Positions 1-7,825 of a DNA stretch of 64,000 nucleotides are shown in pieces (position 1 is the first letter of the stretch; every line of letters starts with the position of its first letter). A model generated the notes under the pieces. That model was not told the origin of the DNA and searched no databases. It worked only from the letters and a program-made list of their open reading frames with translations. The stretch spans positions 62,001 to 126,000 of the forward strand of contig NZ_ANAY01000016.1 of NCBI RefSeq assembly GCF_000340965.1, given 5' to 3'. The stretch comes from Nocardiopsis kunsanensis DSM 44524. GTDB lineage: Bacteria; Actinomycetota; Actinomycetes; Streptosporangiales; Streptosporangiaceae. The translations under genes and the position numbers were made by a program.

Positions 1-1044
1 CTTCGACGCGGTCTTCGAGGAGGTCTTCGGCGACGCGGCCCCGTCCAGGAGCCCCGGCGGGCCCCGTCCTCGGTCCGTACCAGGCACCGTGCCCGGTCCG
101 CGTCCGAGGGCGCGGGCCGTGGCACCACGGTCGCCCCTGGCACCGGCGAGGCAGGCGAGGGCCGGGCCGTGCGGGGGCGCGGCCGCGCGCCCCTGCCCTG
201 GGCCACACCGGCCGCCCCGTCGGAGCCCTCGTCCCCGGCCCACGTGGCACTGTCGGCCACCGAGCGTGAGGCGTTGGCCGGCGAACCCTTCGAGACCCTG
301 TCCGAGGACCAGGTGGCGCAGATCGGCGCGTGGCTCGCCGAGAGTCTGCCCCGCATGCCGCGGCGGCGGCCCCGGCGCCGGCGTCCCGGTCGCTGCGGGG
401 ACCGTGTTGCCCTGCGTGCCACCCTCGCGCGGGCCCGGCGCACCGAGTGGGAACTCGTCCAGGAGGAGCGGGTCCGCCGGCCCAGGAGGCTCGTGGTGCT
501 GTGCGACGTGAGCGAGTCGGTGCGCACGCAGTCCGCCGCCCGCATGCACCTCATGCGCGCACTCGTGCGCTCCTCCGCCCGGGCGGAGGCCTTCGCCTTC
601 GCCACCCGCCTGACCCGTCTCACCCCGGTCCTGGCGCACAGCGATGTGGACGCGGCGTTGGAACGCGCCGGCGAGACCGTGGCCGACCGGTTCGGCGGGA
701 CCCGGATCGCCGCGAGCGTGCACGAACTCCTCACCTCCCGCCACGGGGCGTCGGTGCGGGGCGCGGTCGTGCTCGTGCTCTCCGACGGCTGGGACAGCGG
801 GTCCCCGGAGCGGATAGCCGCGGTCATGGCCCGGTTGCGCCGGCGCGCGCACCGGGTGGTGTGGGCCAACCCGCGTGCGGCGGCGCCGGGCTTCGAGCCC
901 CGCGCCGCAGGTATGGCGGCGGCGCTGCCCCACTGCGACGAGTTCCTGCCCGCGCACAGTTTCGCCGCCCTGCGGGACGTGATCGCGGCGGTGGCCGACA
1001 CGGCCTCGCCGGGCCCGCGCGGGCGACGCGAGGCTTCCCGGTGA
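1..1044 (+). CDS. CoxE-like VWA domain protein, 5'-partial, apparent frameshift
   Basis: The C-terminal two thirds read as a von Willebrand A domain of the CoxE type, which usually works with a MoxR AAA ATPase encoded nearby. The first MIDAS motif DVSES lies near 504-518 and the SDGWDSG loop near 781-801. The gene begins left of the window. The first bases give a good protein-like reading (FDAVFEEVFGD) in frame 2, but the VWA domain is in frame 1 from about 240. The frames appear to switch in the Pro/Arg-rich linker, by a real indel or a sequence error. The gene ends at the presumed left edge of an accessory island, and a decayed copy of its 3' end lies at 7635-7795. Confidence 0.8.
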   Translation, partial: LRRGLRGGLRRRGPVQEPRRAPSSVRTRHRARSASEGAGRGTTVAPGTGEAGEGRAVRGRGRAPLPWATPAAPSEPSSPAHVALSATEREALAGEPFETLSEDQVAQIGAWLAESLPRMPRRRPRRRRPGRCGDRVALRATLARARRTEWELVQEERVRRPRRLVVLCDVSESVRTQSAARMHLMRALVRSSARAEAFAFATRLTRLTPVLAHSDVDAALERAGETVADRFGGTRIAASVHELLTSRHGASVRGAVVLVLSDGWDSGSPERIAAVMARLRRRAHRVVWANPRAAAPGFEPRAAGMAAALPHCDEFLPAHSFAALRDVIAAVADTASPGPRGRREASR

Positions 1045-1132
1045 TTTCACCGGCTTCATCCCTGTTTCAACACGATCGTCCCCGGGCGTAGAGAGACGGT
1101 CGCTTCGCTGTGCCGCCCGGGGCGGTGTGCCG

Positions 1133-1154
1133 TCAGGTCAGGGCCGGGACCCGG
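1133..1154. repeat. Left copy of 22-bp direct repeat flanking the ATPase/Toprim pair
   Basis: A 22-bp sequence beginning TCAGGTCAGGGC occurs here and identically at 3301-3322, in the same orientation. Identity stops at both flanks. The two copies bracket the ATPase and Toprim-like genes. The right copy forms the last codons and stop of the gene at 3301-3693, and this copy would encode the same tail (RVPALT, stop) on the minus strand. That is what is expected if the cassette entered at the 3' end of that gene and duplicated the target. Confidence 0.75.
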
Positions 1155-1200
1155 GCACCCCTCGTGTCCGCAGCCGACGGACTGGGGCTGGACGGCCCCC

Positions 1201-1881
1201 TCACCCTCGAAGGTGTTCCCGACCGCAGAGCTCGACGTCGTGCCAGAACCGTGTCCAGGAGCTGTTGCTGCCCTGGACCGCACCCAGGTGTCTGCCGTCG
1301 ACGACGGCACGAAAGACGGCGGGCGCATCGGATTCGGTGTACCGACGCCCCTTGGCCTTGGAGACCTCACGCATGAGGAGGCCCTTGGGGTCGGCAAAAC
1401 GACCGGTGTCCCTGCCCACGTACTTGGTGGGGAGCTTCCACGTCTTCACCACTGTGGGCAGCGCCTCCGGAAAGAGCAGCATCCACGCTTCCATCTCGGC
1501 GACCGCCAGGACATAGTGTCCGTTGTCCGTCTGATGATGGATCTCCTGCTCCACCCGCCGGTGGGCTTCCACGTAGGCCGGACCGTCGACGGCATCGAAG
1601 TCCTCGTGCACGTAGAGACAAGCCACTCGGGTTCCCGGCCCCTGTTTCTCAGCGACACCCTTGGCCTTGTTGATGATCGAGCGGACCCTCTTGGCGAGGT
1701 TCTCCCCTGTGGCCTTGTGGAGGCGGACGGTATCGCGGATCTGCACGATACTGCCGCGCAGAGCAGGATGTTTCTCCTCAAGGAGGGTCTTCAGACTTTC
1801 CCGGTCGTTGCTGTCCTCACCCGCGATCACCACGACGGAGCGGTCTCGGCCCTTACGTCGTGATTGGTGCCGACCACTCAC
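1201..1881 (-). CDS. Toprim-like (DUF4276-type) protein, partner of AAA ATPase
   Basis: This 226-residue protein starts with a basic tail followed by a beta-strand/acidic loop (VVVIAGEDSNDRESL), then HEDFDAVDG and AEMEAWMLLFPEAL. That order of acidic motifs resembles Toprim-fold DUF4276 proteins, in which these residues would bind metal. It starts with GTG at 1881, overlapping the TGA of the upstream ATPase gene by 4 bp, so the two are probably translated together. Toprim-like proteins paired with AAA15/OLD-like ATPases form several known anti-phage modules, such as PARIS and AbiL-type systems. Family assignment here is by motif pattern only, and the activity is inferred. Confidence 0.6.
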   Translation of the reverse strand: MSGRHQSRRKGRDRSVVVIAGEDSNDRESLKTLLEEKHPALRGSIVQIRDTVRLHKATGENLAKRVRSIINKAKGVAEKQGPGTRVACLYVHEDFDAVDGPAYVEAHRRVEQEIHHQTDNGHYVLAVAEMEAWMLLFPEALPTVVKTWKLPTKYVGRDTGRFADPKGLLMREVSKAKGRRYTESDAPAVFRAVVDGRHLGAVQGSNSSWTRFWHDVELCGREHLRG

Positions 1882-3086
1882 AGATCACCGCCCAGAGCTC
1901 CGGAGAACCACAGCTCGCCCAGGGGAAGGTCCTCGCTCCGCTCCACGATGGCTTCCAGCCGCTCTTGGGTGACCGCTGGTATCCGGGACGCCCCGTCACT
2001 GTCGCGTTCACAGACGACGAGTTCCTCCGGCCTGAGTCTGTCGGCGAGGGCCGGCGAGTGGGTCGCGATGAGGAACTGGGTGCGTTCGCTCGCTTCACGA
2101 ATGCGTTCCACGAGCAATTCCAACGCTTGGGGGTGGAGCCCGTGGTCGATCTCCTCGATACAAGTCAGCGCGGGAGGGTTCGAGTCGTACAGAAGCGCGA
2201 GGAGTCCGAGGAGCCGGATCGTTCCGAACGAGGCATCCGCCAATTCGGTGGGTACCCGGAGGCCGGTCTCCCGGAGAACCACGATGATTTCGCGCCCGGC
2301 ACCAGAAGGGAACTCGAAGTCGATTCCGTCGAGGTGCGGCAGAACCTCTCTCGCGTCGTCGACCAGACGCTGCCACGAGTCCGGGTCGTTCCTACTGAGG
2401 GTGAACAGGAAAAAAGCGAGGTTCGAGGCATCTGCCTCGAGCGTGGCTCCCCTGGGTGCATGAGAGGGGACACGCGAGGGAAAACGGGCCGAGGACACAT
2501 CCACGTCGAACACACGGAACGAGGCCAGCCCTTCGGCGAGGGTGGCGACCTCACTGCCGCCGGCGTCATCACTCAACCGCGGCAAGGTGGACAGGCCACT
2601 GCTGAACTTCTGTAGACCGATCGAGTGTACGTCTTCGTTCTGGCCTCGCCGTGTGTCCTCGACACGGGCTTCCTTTCCCTGGATGGTGATGCGCCGCCCG
2701 CGTCCCTTGACCCGTTTGAACTGGAAGCTCTCCTGCCGGGAAAGAGCGAATTCGCCCTCTCTCTTGCGTCGTTTGATCTCGAGTTCGTACTCGTCGAGTG
2801 CGTTGGAGCTGCTGTGCTTGGTCCAGGTCGCTTCGATACGGATCCGGATGAACCCCGGAGTCCGGGTACCGCCGCGAAACGCCGTGTTCTCGAAACCATT
2901 GCGTGCTGCGAGTGCGGGCTCGATATCGGTCTGGATGATGTCGGCCAGGAAGCGGAAGACGTCCAACACGTTGGTCTTGCCCGCTCCGTTGGGTCCGACC
3001 AGCACGGTGAGTGGGCCGAGCGGAACACTGACATCACGCAGACTGCGGAAGTTCTGCACTTGGAGTCTCAACAAACGCTTGTCCAT
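1878..3086 (-). CDS. AAA (AAA15/AAA21, RecF/OLD-like) ATPase
   Basis: A 402-residue SMC/RecF-like ATPase. Walker A is GPNGAGKT (residues 31-38) just after the typical N-terminal strand LQVQNFRSLRDVSVPL. A signature-like segment (SFGTIRLLGLL), Walker B (LTCIEEIDHGLHP) and the switch region LIATHSPALAD follow near the C terminus. The ATG at 3086 is chosen because the conserved fold starts immediately there. A longer upstream reading is not protein-like. It overlaps the Toprim-like gene by 4 bp. The pair sits alone between 22-bp direct repeats, so it behaves as a transferable unit. A role in phage defence is inferred from the architecture and location. Confidence 0.8.
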   Translation of the reverse strand: MDKRLLRLQVQNFRSLRDVSVPLGPLTVLVGPNGAGKTNVLDVFRFLADIIQTDIEPALAARNGFENTAFRGGTRTPGFIRIRIEATWTKHSSSNALDEYELEIKRRKREGEFALSRQESFQFKRVKGRGRRITIQGKEARVEDTRRGQNEDVHSIGLQKFSSGLSTLPRLSDDAGGSEVATLAEGLASFRVFDVDVSSARFPSRVPSHAPRGATLEADASNLAFFLFTLSRNDPDSWQRLVDDAREVLPHLDGIDFEFPSGAGREIIVVLRETGLRVPTELADASFGTIRLLGLLALLYDSNPPALTCIEEIDHGLHPQALELLVERIREASERTQFLIATHSPALADRLRPEELVVCERDSDGASRIPAVTQERLEAIVERSEDLPLGELWFSGALGGDL

Positions 3087-3300
3087 AGCTCCCAGCGTTC
3101 CGTCTCGTCTTGCGCCCGGATCGACGCTGCCGGACCTCCGCGTACATGCGGAGCGGGTCACGGCCGTTGTGTCCGCGCACATGTGGCGCCCTTGCGCCAC
3201 GAACTATAACCGTCCCATCGCCGACACGGCCTTCCCCGCCCACCACAGGACGTGTTCCCTCGGATCCGATGGTGGGCGGGATCGCACCGACAGGCGGTAC

Positions 3301-3322
3301 TCAGGTCAGGGCCGGGACCCGG
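3301..3322. repeat. Right copy of 22-bp direct repeat
   Basis: Perfect match to 1133-1154. It coincides with the last seven codons region and stop of the minus-strand gene 3301-3693. No integrase or recombinase gene is visible between the repeats, so if the cassette is mobile it would need help in trans. Confidence 0.75.
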
Positions 3323-3693
3323 CTGTCGGCCGCCTTCTCGGTCCACAGGCGGAAGGCGGGCGGATCGGTGTGCGGCCACAGCTTCAGCAGCAGGGCGTCG
3401 ACGTCGGGGGCCTCCTCCAGCCCGGCAGGGGTGGCGACCCAGAACGATTGGGTGTTTTCGCCCCACCAGATGATGAGGTGCCGATACTGGCGCTGGACCT
3501 GCGCGGCCTGGGCATGTTCGCGGGAGTACTCGGAGCGGTGCCCACCCAGACGGGGCAGGCGCTGAGCGCGGCGCCGACGGCAGGAGGGGTGATCGCACAC
3601 CGTGCACGCGGGGCCCACCAGGGCAGGCCGGTGCGGGAGGCTGCGGTACAGCGGATCGCTAGAGGGCCGCGGGGAGGGGATAGGGTTCTGCAT
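3301..3693 (-). CDS. Small uncharacterised protein downstream of lasso cyclase
   Basis: A 130-residue protein I do not recognise. The N-terminal third is Arg/Pro-rich with a CTVCDHPSC cluster. The C-terminal half is the more conserved-looking part (YRHLIIWWGENTQSFWVATP). There is no signal peptide or membrane segment. ATG at 3693 is preceded by AAGAGGA and lies 15 bp after the cyclase stop, so it is in the lasso operon. It does not look like the lasso RRE protein (B1) or the transglutaminase-like leader peptidase (B2), because no Cys-His-Asp triad is visible. Its last codons form the right 22-bp repeat. Confidence 0.55.
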   Translation of the reverse strand: MQNPIPSPRPSSDPLYRSLPHRPALVGPACTVCDHPSCRRRRAQRLPRLGGHRSEYSREHAQAAQVQRQYRHLIIWWGENTQSFWVATPAGLEEAPDVDALLLKLWPHTDPPAFRLWTEKAADSRVPALT

Positions 3694-3708
3694 CAGATCC
3701 TCTTTTCC

Positions 3709-4854
3709 TTACTTAGTGGGGCTCTCCAGGTCGAACGGAGTACGTACCTGTGGCGTTGAACGTGCGTTCTGCAAGGCGTCCCAGATTGAAGTGCGTCGGA
3801 TCTGCGCCCAACGAGCAGCTTCTCCCAGCGCTGCCCACGGCTTCTTGTGTCGCATGAGGTACGCGATGTGACTGGGCGGGGTGAGGAGGAGGCCGTCACC
3901 ACCGTCACCGGTCATGTGCATGTCCGATCCCTGTTCCGCGAGCCAGACCAGCTGTGCTGAGAAGTGGGCGTAGGAGACGGTGGAGGGCGCGGGTTCGTCG
4001 GTTGCCGGTACCAGGTCGAGGTCGGTGTACGGCAGATGCTCGCGGCGTATCGGCATCCACCGGTGGCGTAACCCCTGGTGCGGAATGGACTCGCGTGCGT
4101 AATCGAGATCTCCGCCCTGGAACACTCCCTCCGGGTGCAAGGTGACTCCGGTGATGTGCCGCCCCTCGAGTGCGAGGCGGGCAGCAGCGACGAGTCCCAG
4201 CGCCGTGGAGTCGAAGCCGCCGGAGAAGTCCGTGCTTGGGTGCTTCCCCGACTCGATACGTACGCTCACTGCGCTTTCCAACGCCGAGCGGAGACGGCGA
4301 CCGTGATCAACGCCGTCAGTCGCGGCCGGCCGCCAGACTGGGCGCTGTTCTACGTTCCTACCGGACAGACGCACCCTGTGGCCGAAGGCGAGCGGGTCCA
4401 CGTGCTCGAAGCAAGACCCGTGGAACTGGTCACCGGCCACCCTGGCTGCCATGTGGGTGAGGCTGATCTCTGGGTCCCCGTGGAGCGACGCGAGCATCCG
4501 CGCGCTCGAACTCCAGATGAGCCCGTGTGCCGTGCGGCGTGTGTAGAGCGGTGTGGCGCCCAGGTCGGTCCACAGCGTGACGCCGTCCGGAGTGACCTCG
4601 GCGACGATGTAACTTCCCGCCCACCTCCAAGCAACGTCGTTGGGAACCCCGTGGGCTACCGCTCGCTGAACCTGATGAACATCAGCCCCACACATGCCGA
4701 TCACTATCAAGCCGCTGCCACGGTCCCGATAGGGAATGACCATGTGGGGATCGGGGTATTCCGGACTCAGCCACAGCGACGGGAGGTCCGTAACGGGCTG
4801 TGCACCGGCCGGCCGGACGTGCATTTGGGGGCCGGTGGTCCCTCCGAACCACAT
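3709..4854 (-). CDS. Lasso peptide cyclase (asparagine synthetase-like), C-terminally truncated
   Basis: A 381-residue protein of the asparagine-synthetase-like family that adenylates a ring Asp/Glu and closes the lasso macrolactam. The N-terminal glutaminase-like domain lacks a catalytic N-terminal Cys, as in cyclases. The ATP-pyrophosphatase motif SGGFDS is at 211-216 and TGDGGD at 315-320. Lasso cyclases are usually near 550-600 residues. This one ends about 60 residues after TGDGGD with an unconserved tail, so roughly 170-200 residues appear missing. ATG at 4854 has an AGGAAGGCGGAGAG ribosome site. It follows the precursor gene after a hairpin. Cyclisation activity is doubtful. Confidence 0.8.
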   Translation of the reverse strand: MWFGGTTGPQMHVRPAGAQPVTDLPSLWLSPEYPDPHMVIPYRDRGSGLIVIGMCGADVHQVQRAVAHGVPNDVAWRWAGSYIVAEVTPDGVTLWTDLGATPLYTRRTAHGLIWSSSARMLASLHGDPEISLTHMAARVAGDQFHGSCFEHVDPLAFGHRVRLSGRNVEQRPVWRPAATDGVDHGRRLRSALESAVSVRIESGKHPSTDFSGGFDSTALGLVAAARLALEGRHITGVTLHPEGVFQGGDLDYARESIPHQGLRHRWMPIRREHLPYTDLDLVPATDEPAPSTVSYAHFSAQLVWLAEQGSDMHMTGDGGDGLLLTPPSHIAYLMRHKKPWAALGEAARWAQIRRTSIWDALQNARSTPQVRTPFDLESPTK

Positions 4855-4878
4855 GCTCTCCGCCTTCCTGAGGGGGCG

Positions 4879-4909
4879 AGGGCGCCCGCCCCGACGGACG
4901 AGCGCCCTC
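4879..4909 (-). terminator. Hairpin between lasso precursor and cyclase genes
   Basis: Arms GAGGGCGC (4879-4886) and GCGCCCTC (4902-4909) are perfectly complementary. The hairpin sits between the precursor stop and the cyclase start. Such structures often attenuate transcription so that the precursor message exceeds that of the enzymes. Confidence 0.5.
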
Positions 4910-4916
4910 CAGGGGG

Positions 4917-5045
4917 TCAGTTGTACGGGTTGCGCTTGTTCTCGTTGCGGGCGCTGCCCTCGCCGAGGGTCAGGTCGGCGGCGTCGCCGAGGTCGATGAC
5001 GGACTCGTCCGTGTCGAGAGGGACGGGAATGACCGAAGCGTCCAT
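4917..5045 (-). CDS. Lasso peptide precursor, 42 aa
   Basis: A short gene translating to a 27-residue acidic leader ending LGDAADLTL and a 15-residue core GEGSARNENKRNPYN. It has the hallmarks of actinobacterial lasso precursors: the LGDAxxLT leader end, Thr at -2 to the cleavage site, Gly at core position 1, and Glu at core position 8 for an 8-membered macrolactam. The tail would be the seven residues NKRNPYN. ATG at 5045 is preceded by AAAGGGCAGAAGC, and a cyclase gene follows directly. I do not recognise this core as a known lasso peptide. No leader peptidase, RRE protein or ABC exporter is visible nearby. Confidence 0.82.
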   Translation of the reverse strand: MDASVIPVPLDTDESVIDLGDAADLTLGEGSARNENKRNPYN

Positions 5046-5230
5046 GCTTCTGCCCTTTCTTGATTGACGGATCGGCGCCGATCACTTATGCGCCGGGTAA
5101 CCACACGCCGGGAAGAAAGTTTGAGATTCCCGCGTGCAGGTGCCGCTCTGTACTGTGGAACTCACGCTACGGACCACTCCCGCGGACCTGCCACGGACCG
5201 GGAGTACGAGTAACCTCCTCGGAGCCCCCC

Positions 5231-6376
5231 ATGGCCAAGCGCACCGCCCCCTCAACCCGGACCGCCAGTCAGGGTTCGTTGTCACGACCCGACGCAGACC
5301 GTGAAGGGCGGGTGTCGGGGTACGTCCTCAAGACCATCCGACAGGCCGTCGGCCTCACACAGGAACAGCTCGCCGAGCGAACCCGGGTGGATGTATCCAC
5401 TCTCCAGGGCTGGGAGTCCGGGCGCCGTCCACTGATGGCCGTCCCCACCGACGCCTACCTCGAGCTCCGCCACCTCCTCCACCGGCTGGGGGCGTCACCA
5501 AAGCTGCTCGAGCAGCTCGACACCGGTCTGCAAGCAGACCGCTTCCTCGGGTACGTACTCGCCTCGGACGGACCCATCGATCTGGACAACCACCCGCTCG
5601 CGACGTGGGTGATCACGAGACCGTTCACGGAGCTGGTCGCATGGCCCTTCACCGGTGCGGTGCCCCACGCTTTGCAAGAGGCCGCCCCGCTCCGCCGTCG
5701 GGGTCCTTCAGGAACCGGGCCCGGCCTCGCCTCGGACGAACGCCGACACATGGTCGATCACCTCCGGACCGTCGCCGAACAGTCGGCGAAGGCTTCTGTG
5801 GAGGGTGCGTTGCTTCGGCGCCAGGCTCACTACGTTGCCGGGTTCGACAAGTCCAGCGAAACCATCGAGTGGCTGGCGGTCATGCAGCGCGCGGAACAGC
5901 GACGCCTGGGCAACGAGGTGGAATGGAGCCCCTCGTGGGCCGTCGTCCGCTCGGGCGCGCACACCCTGGCCCGTACCGGCGATGAGGAGGCGCTCCCGCA
6001 GTTCATCGATGTGCACATCTCCACGGACGCCTGCGAGATCGCCAATCTCAACTACTGGGCGTACTGGCTCGGCGAGATCCCGGAGCCCCAGCTCGCGGAT
6101 ACGTTCATGATCGAGCTCCACCTCGACTCCTGGCACGGCGACCGGCTCATCAAACACCTCAAGGGCCGTCTCATCCCCACCAACCCCTACGTGGACGTTG
6201 TGTGCCACACCCTGTGGTCGTTGATCATCCGCAAACCCGCGCTGCTTGACACAAAGGTCGCCGATGACCTGGCTTCTTCGGTGCCCCGGATGCTGGAGGA
6301 AGGCGTTGTCTCACCACAGTCGCGTCGTGAGCTCGAGGAAGTCCTCTACGCTCTTCGAATGATCCAACGACGCTAG
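5231..6376 (+). CDS. XRE-family helix-turn-helix regulator
   Basis: A 381-residue protein with an N-terminal HTH_3 domain at residues 30-70 (GLTQEQLAERTRVDVSTLQG) and a long C-terminal region of unknown fold typical of large actinobacterial XRE regulators. The ATG at 5231 follows GGAG by a short spacer and precedes the first conserved region. An upstream start at 5060 would add a non-protein-like leader. It is divergent from the lasso genes across 185 bp and could regulate them. The HD-domain gene starts 12 bp after its stop, so the two form an operon. Confidence 0.8.
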   Translation: MAKRTAPSTRTASQGSLSRPDADREGRVSGYVLKTIRQAVGLTQEQLAERTRVDVSTLQGWESGRRPLMAVPTDAYLELRHLLHRLGASPKLLEQLDTGLQADRFLGYVLASDGPIDLDNHPLATWVITRPFTELVAWPFTGAVPHALQEAAPLRRRGPSGTGPGLASDERRHMVDHLRTVAEQSAKASVEGALLRRQAHYVAGFDKSSETIEWLAVMQRAEQRRLGNEVEWSPSWAVVRSGAHTLARTGDEEALPQFIDVHISTDACEIANLNYWAYWLGEIPEPQLADTFMIELHLDSWHGDRLIKHLKGRLIPTNPYVDVVCHTLWSLIIRKPALLDTKVADDLASSVPRMLEEGVVSPQSRRELEEVLYALRMIQRR

Positions 6377-6388
6377 AAAGGGCCCTTC

Positions 6389-6973
6389 ATGGCTGATGAG
6401 CAGGACGTGCGGGCACTGGACTACCTGTACGAGGCAGGCCTACTCAAGCGGTACCGGCGTACCGGCTGGGTGGTCGCCGGTGTCGCTGCCCCGGAGTCGA
6501 TCGCGGACCACTCGCACCGGGCAGCGATCGTTGCTGCGGTCGTGGCTGAGCTGGAAGGGGCCGACCCGCAACGCTCGGCGTTCCTCGCGTTGTTCCATGA
6601 CACGCAGGAATCGCGGCTGACAGATATCCCCTACATCGGAAAGCGTTACCTGAAGGCCGCATCCAACGCCGAGGTGACCGCTGACCAAACTGCTGGGATG
6701 CCTGAGGGGTTGGCGCGGTTGATCGGAGGAACAGAGTCGGAGTACGAGGCCCGAGAGTCAGCTGAAGCTGTATGCGCGCGGGATGCCGACAAGCTCGAAT
6801 GCCTTCTTCAGGCCGTGGAGTACCGGGAGCAGGGCACGGACACCCAGGCGTGGATCGACACCTCGTTCGCAGCGCTGAAGACGTCTTCGGCTCAGCGGTT
6901 GGCGAAACTCGCTCTTGAGAGGACGCCGTTGGCGTGGATGCACGAGGCGCGGGACGCAAAATCCCCGAAGTAG
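6389..6973 (+). CDS. HD-domain phosphohydrolase (YfbR/HDDC2-like)
   Basis: A 194-residue HD-domain protein. The metal ligands fit the family: His in IADHSHRA (41-43), the HD pair at 70-71 in LFHDTQES, and the distal Asp in ARDADKLE (132-134). Proteins of the YfbR/HDDC2 group are 5'-deoxynucleotidases, so a nucleotide monophosphatase role is likely but not certain. It has an AAAGGG ribosome site and follows the XRE gene by 12 bp. XRE/HD pairs of this kind are common in actinomycete accessory regions. Confidence 0.8.
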   Translation: MADEQDVRALDYLYEAGLLKRYRRTGWVVAGVAAPESIADHSHRAAIVAAVVAELEGADPQRSAFLALFHDTQESRLTDIPYIGKRYLKAASNAEVTADQTAGMPEGLARLIGGTESEYEARESAEAVCARDADKLECLLQAVEYREQGTDTQAWIDTSFAALKTSSAQRLAKLALERTPLAWMHEARDAKSPK

Positions 6974-6984
6974 GTGTACGCACG

Positions 6985-7330
6985 GATCCGCCCAGGCACC
7001 TCGGACCGTGACCGCGCGAGCCCTGGGTGTCCACGATGGGCGCTTGGGCGGCCACCTGGCCGGCGGGGTCATTGCGGCCGGCAGGTGCCCTTCCTGGCTC
7101 TGGCGCGTACGTGAGCTCCGCGCGCTCTTGCCGTCCACGATGAGTACGGCCAGGTCGACTGCACAGCCTTGCCCAGGGCGCACTCGACCTACCGCTACCG
7201 CGAGACGGACCTGGAGTCCACAGACGAGCATCGACGGCGCGGTCCGCAACGTCGGCCCGGATACGGAACAGCTCTACGAAGAGCATCTCTGCAAGACCAC
7301 GATCAGGAAGGGCTCATCTCGAAGCCCAAC
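6985..7330 (-). mobile_element. ISAs1-like transposase remnant
   Basis: No intact gene is present between 6974 and 7634. On the minus strand, fragments in two frames match the order expected for the ISAs1 (H-repeat-type) DDE transposase: LIVDGKSARSSRTR around 7100-7145, then in another frame NDPAGQVAAQAPIVDTQGS around 7000-7065. The first resembles the family motif with the first catalytic Asp (VDGK.xRGSRTR). Several frameshifts separate the pieces and no inverted repeats are evident. The rest of the interval, 7330-7634, shows nothing I can identify. The remnant supports past insertion activity in this island. Confidence 0.5.
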
Positions 7331-7634
7331 CTTCTCCTGGGCGGAGACACCCACTCACCTCAGTATCCCCTTTTCTCGACGGCCCCTCGGACGAAGGCGA
7401 CGAGAAGTGGGCGCTCCTGGCCCGGCCGAGTACGTGATTCCTCTCGATCCGGATTTCACTGCGTGCCCGTTCTGGAGCATCCGGCGAAGCGGCCTGAAAG
7501 CGCTGGATTTCGAGAACATGCGAATGGTGATGTGGTCCCGCCACTGGCATCCGAGGTAACGAAACAGGTCGGTCCGGGGCGCTCGACACCACCTCTCTCG
7601 ATGCGGGACCCCCGCTTCTGACTGACGTCCATCC

Positions 7635-7795
7635 GCTCGTGCTCTCCGACGACTGGGACAGCGGGCCCCGGAGCGAATAGCTGCGGATAGCCTGGCTGCG
7701 CTGGCGCGCACCGGGTGGTGTGGGCCGACCCGCACGCAACGGCGCCGGACCCCTCGCCGGAGGTATGGCGGCGACGCTGCGGCAGGCACGATTGG
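7635..7795 (+). pseudogene. Decayed 3' fragment of a CoxE-like VWA gene
   Basis: From GCTCGTGCTCTCCGAC at 7635 the sequence aligns with 771-945 of the VWA gene at the window start, through the SDG/WDSG loop and the VVWA(N/D)P segment. It has several small deletions, an in-frame stop and clear divergence, by eye roughly a fifth of positions. No start or N-terminal domain is present. It is a dead end-fragment. Its position just before the methyltransferase gene suggests it is the original neighbour of that gene, displaced when the island between the two VWA ends arrived. Confidence 0.75.
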
Positions 7796-7825
7796 TCGAG
7801 TCGGAGGCCGGGTAGCGGACAGGCC

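Noticed and set aside
3301-3693. Lasso B1 (RRE) or B2 (leader peptidase)
   Set aside because: Length and motifs do not fit: no PqqD-like strands and no Cys-His-Asp triad.
7635-7795. A functional VWA gene fragment or alternative start of the methyltransferase
   Set aside because: The similarity is broken by indels and a stop, and the methyltransferase fold begins at 7826.
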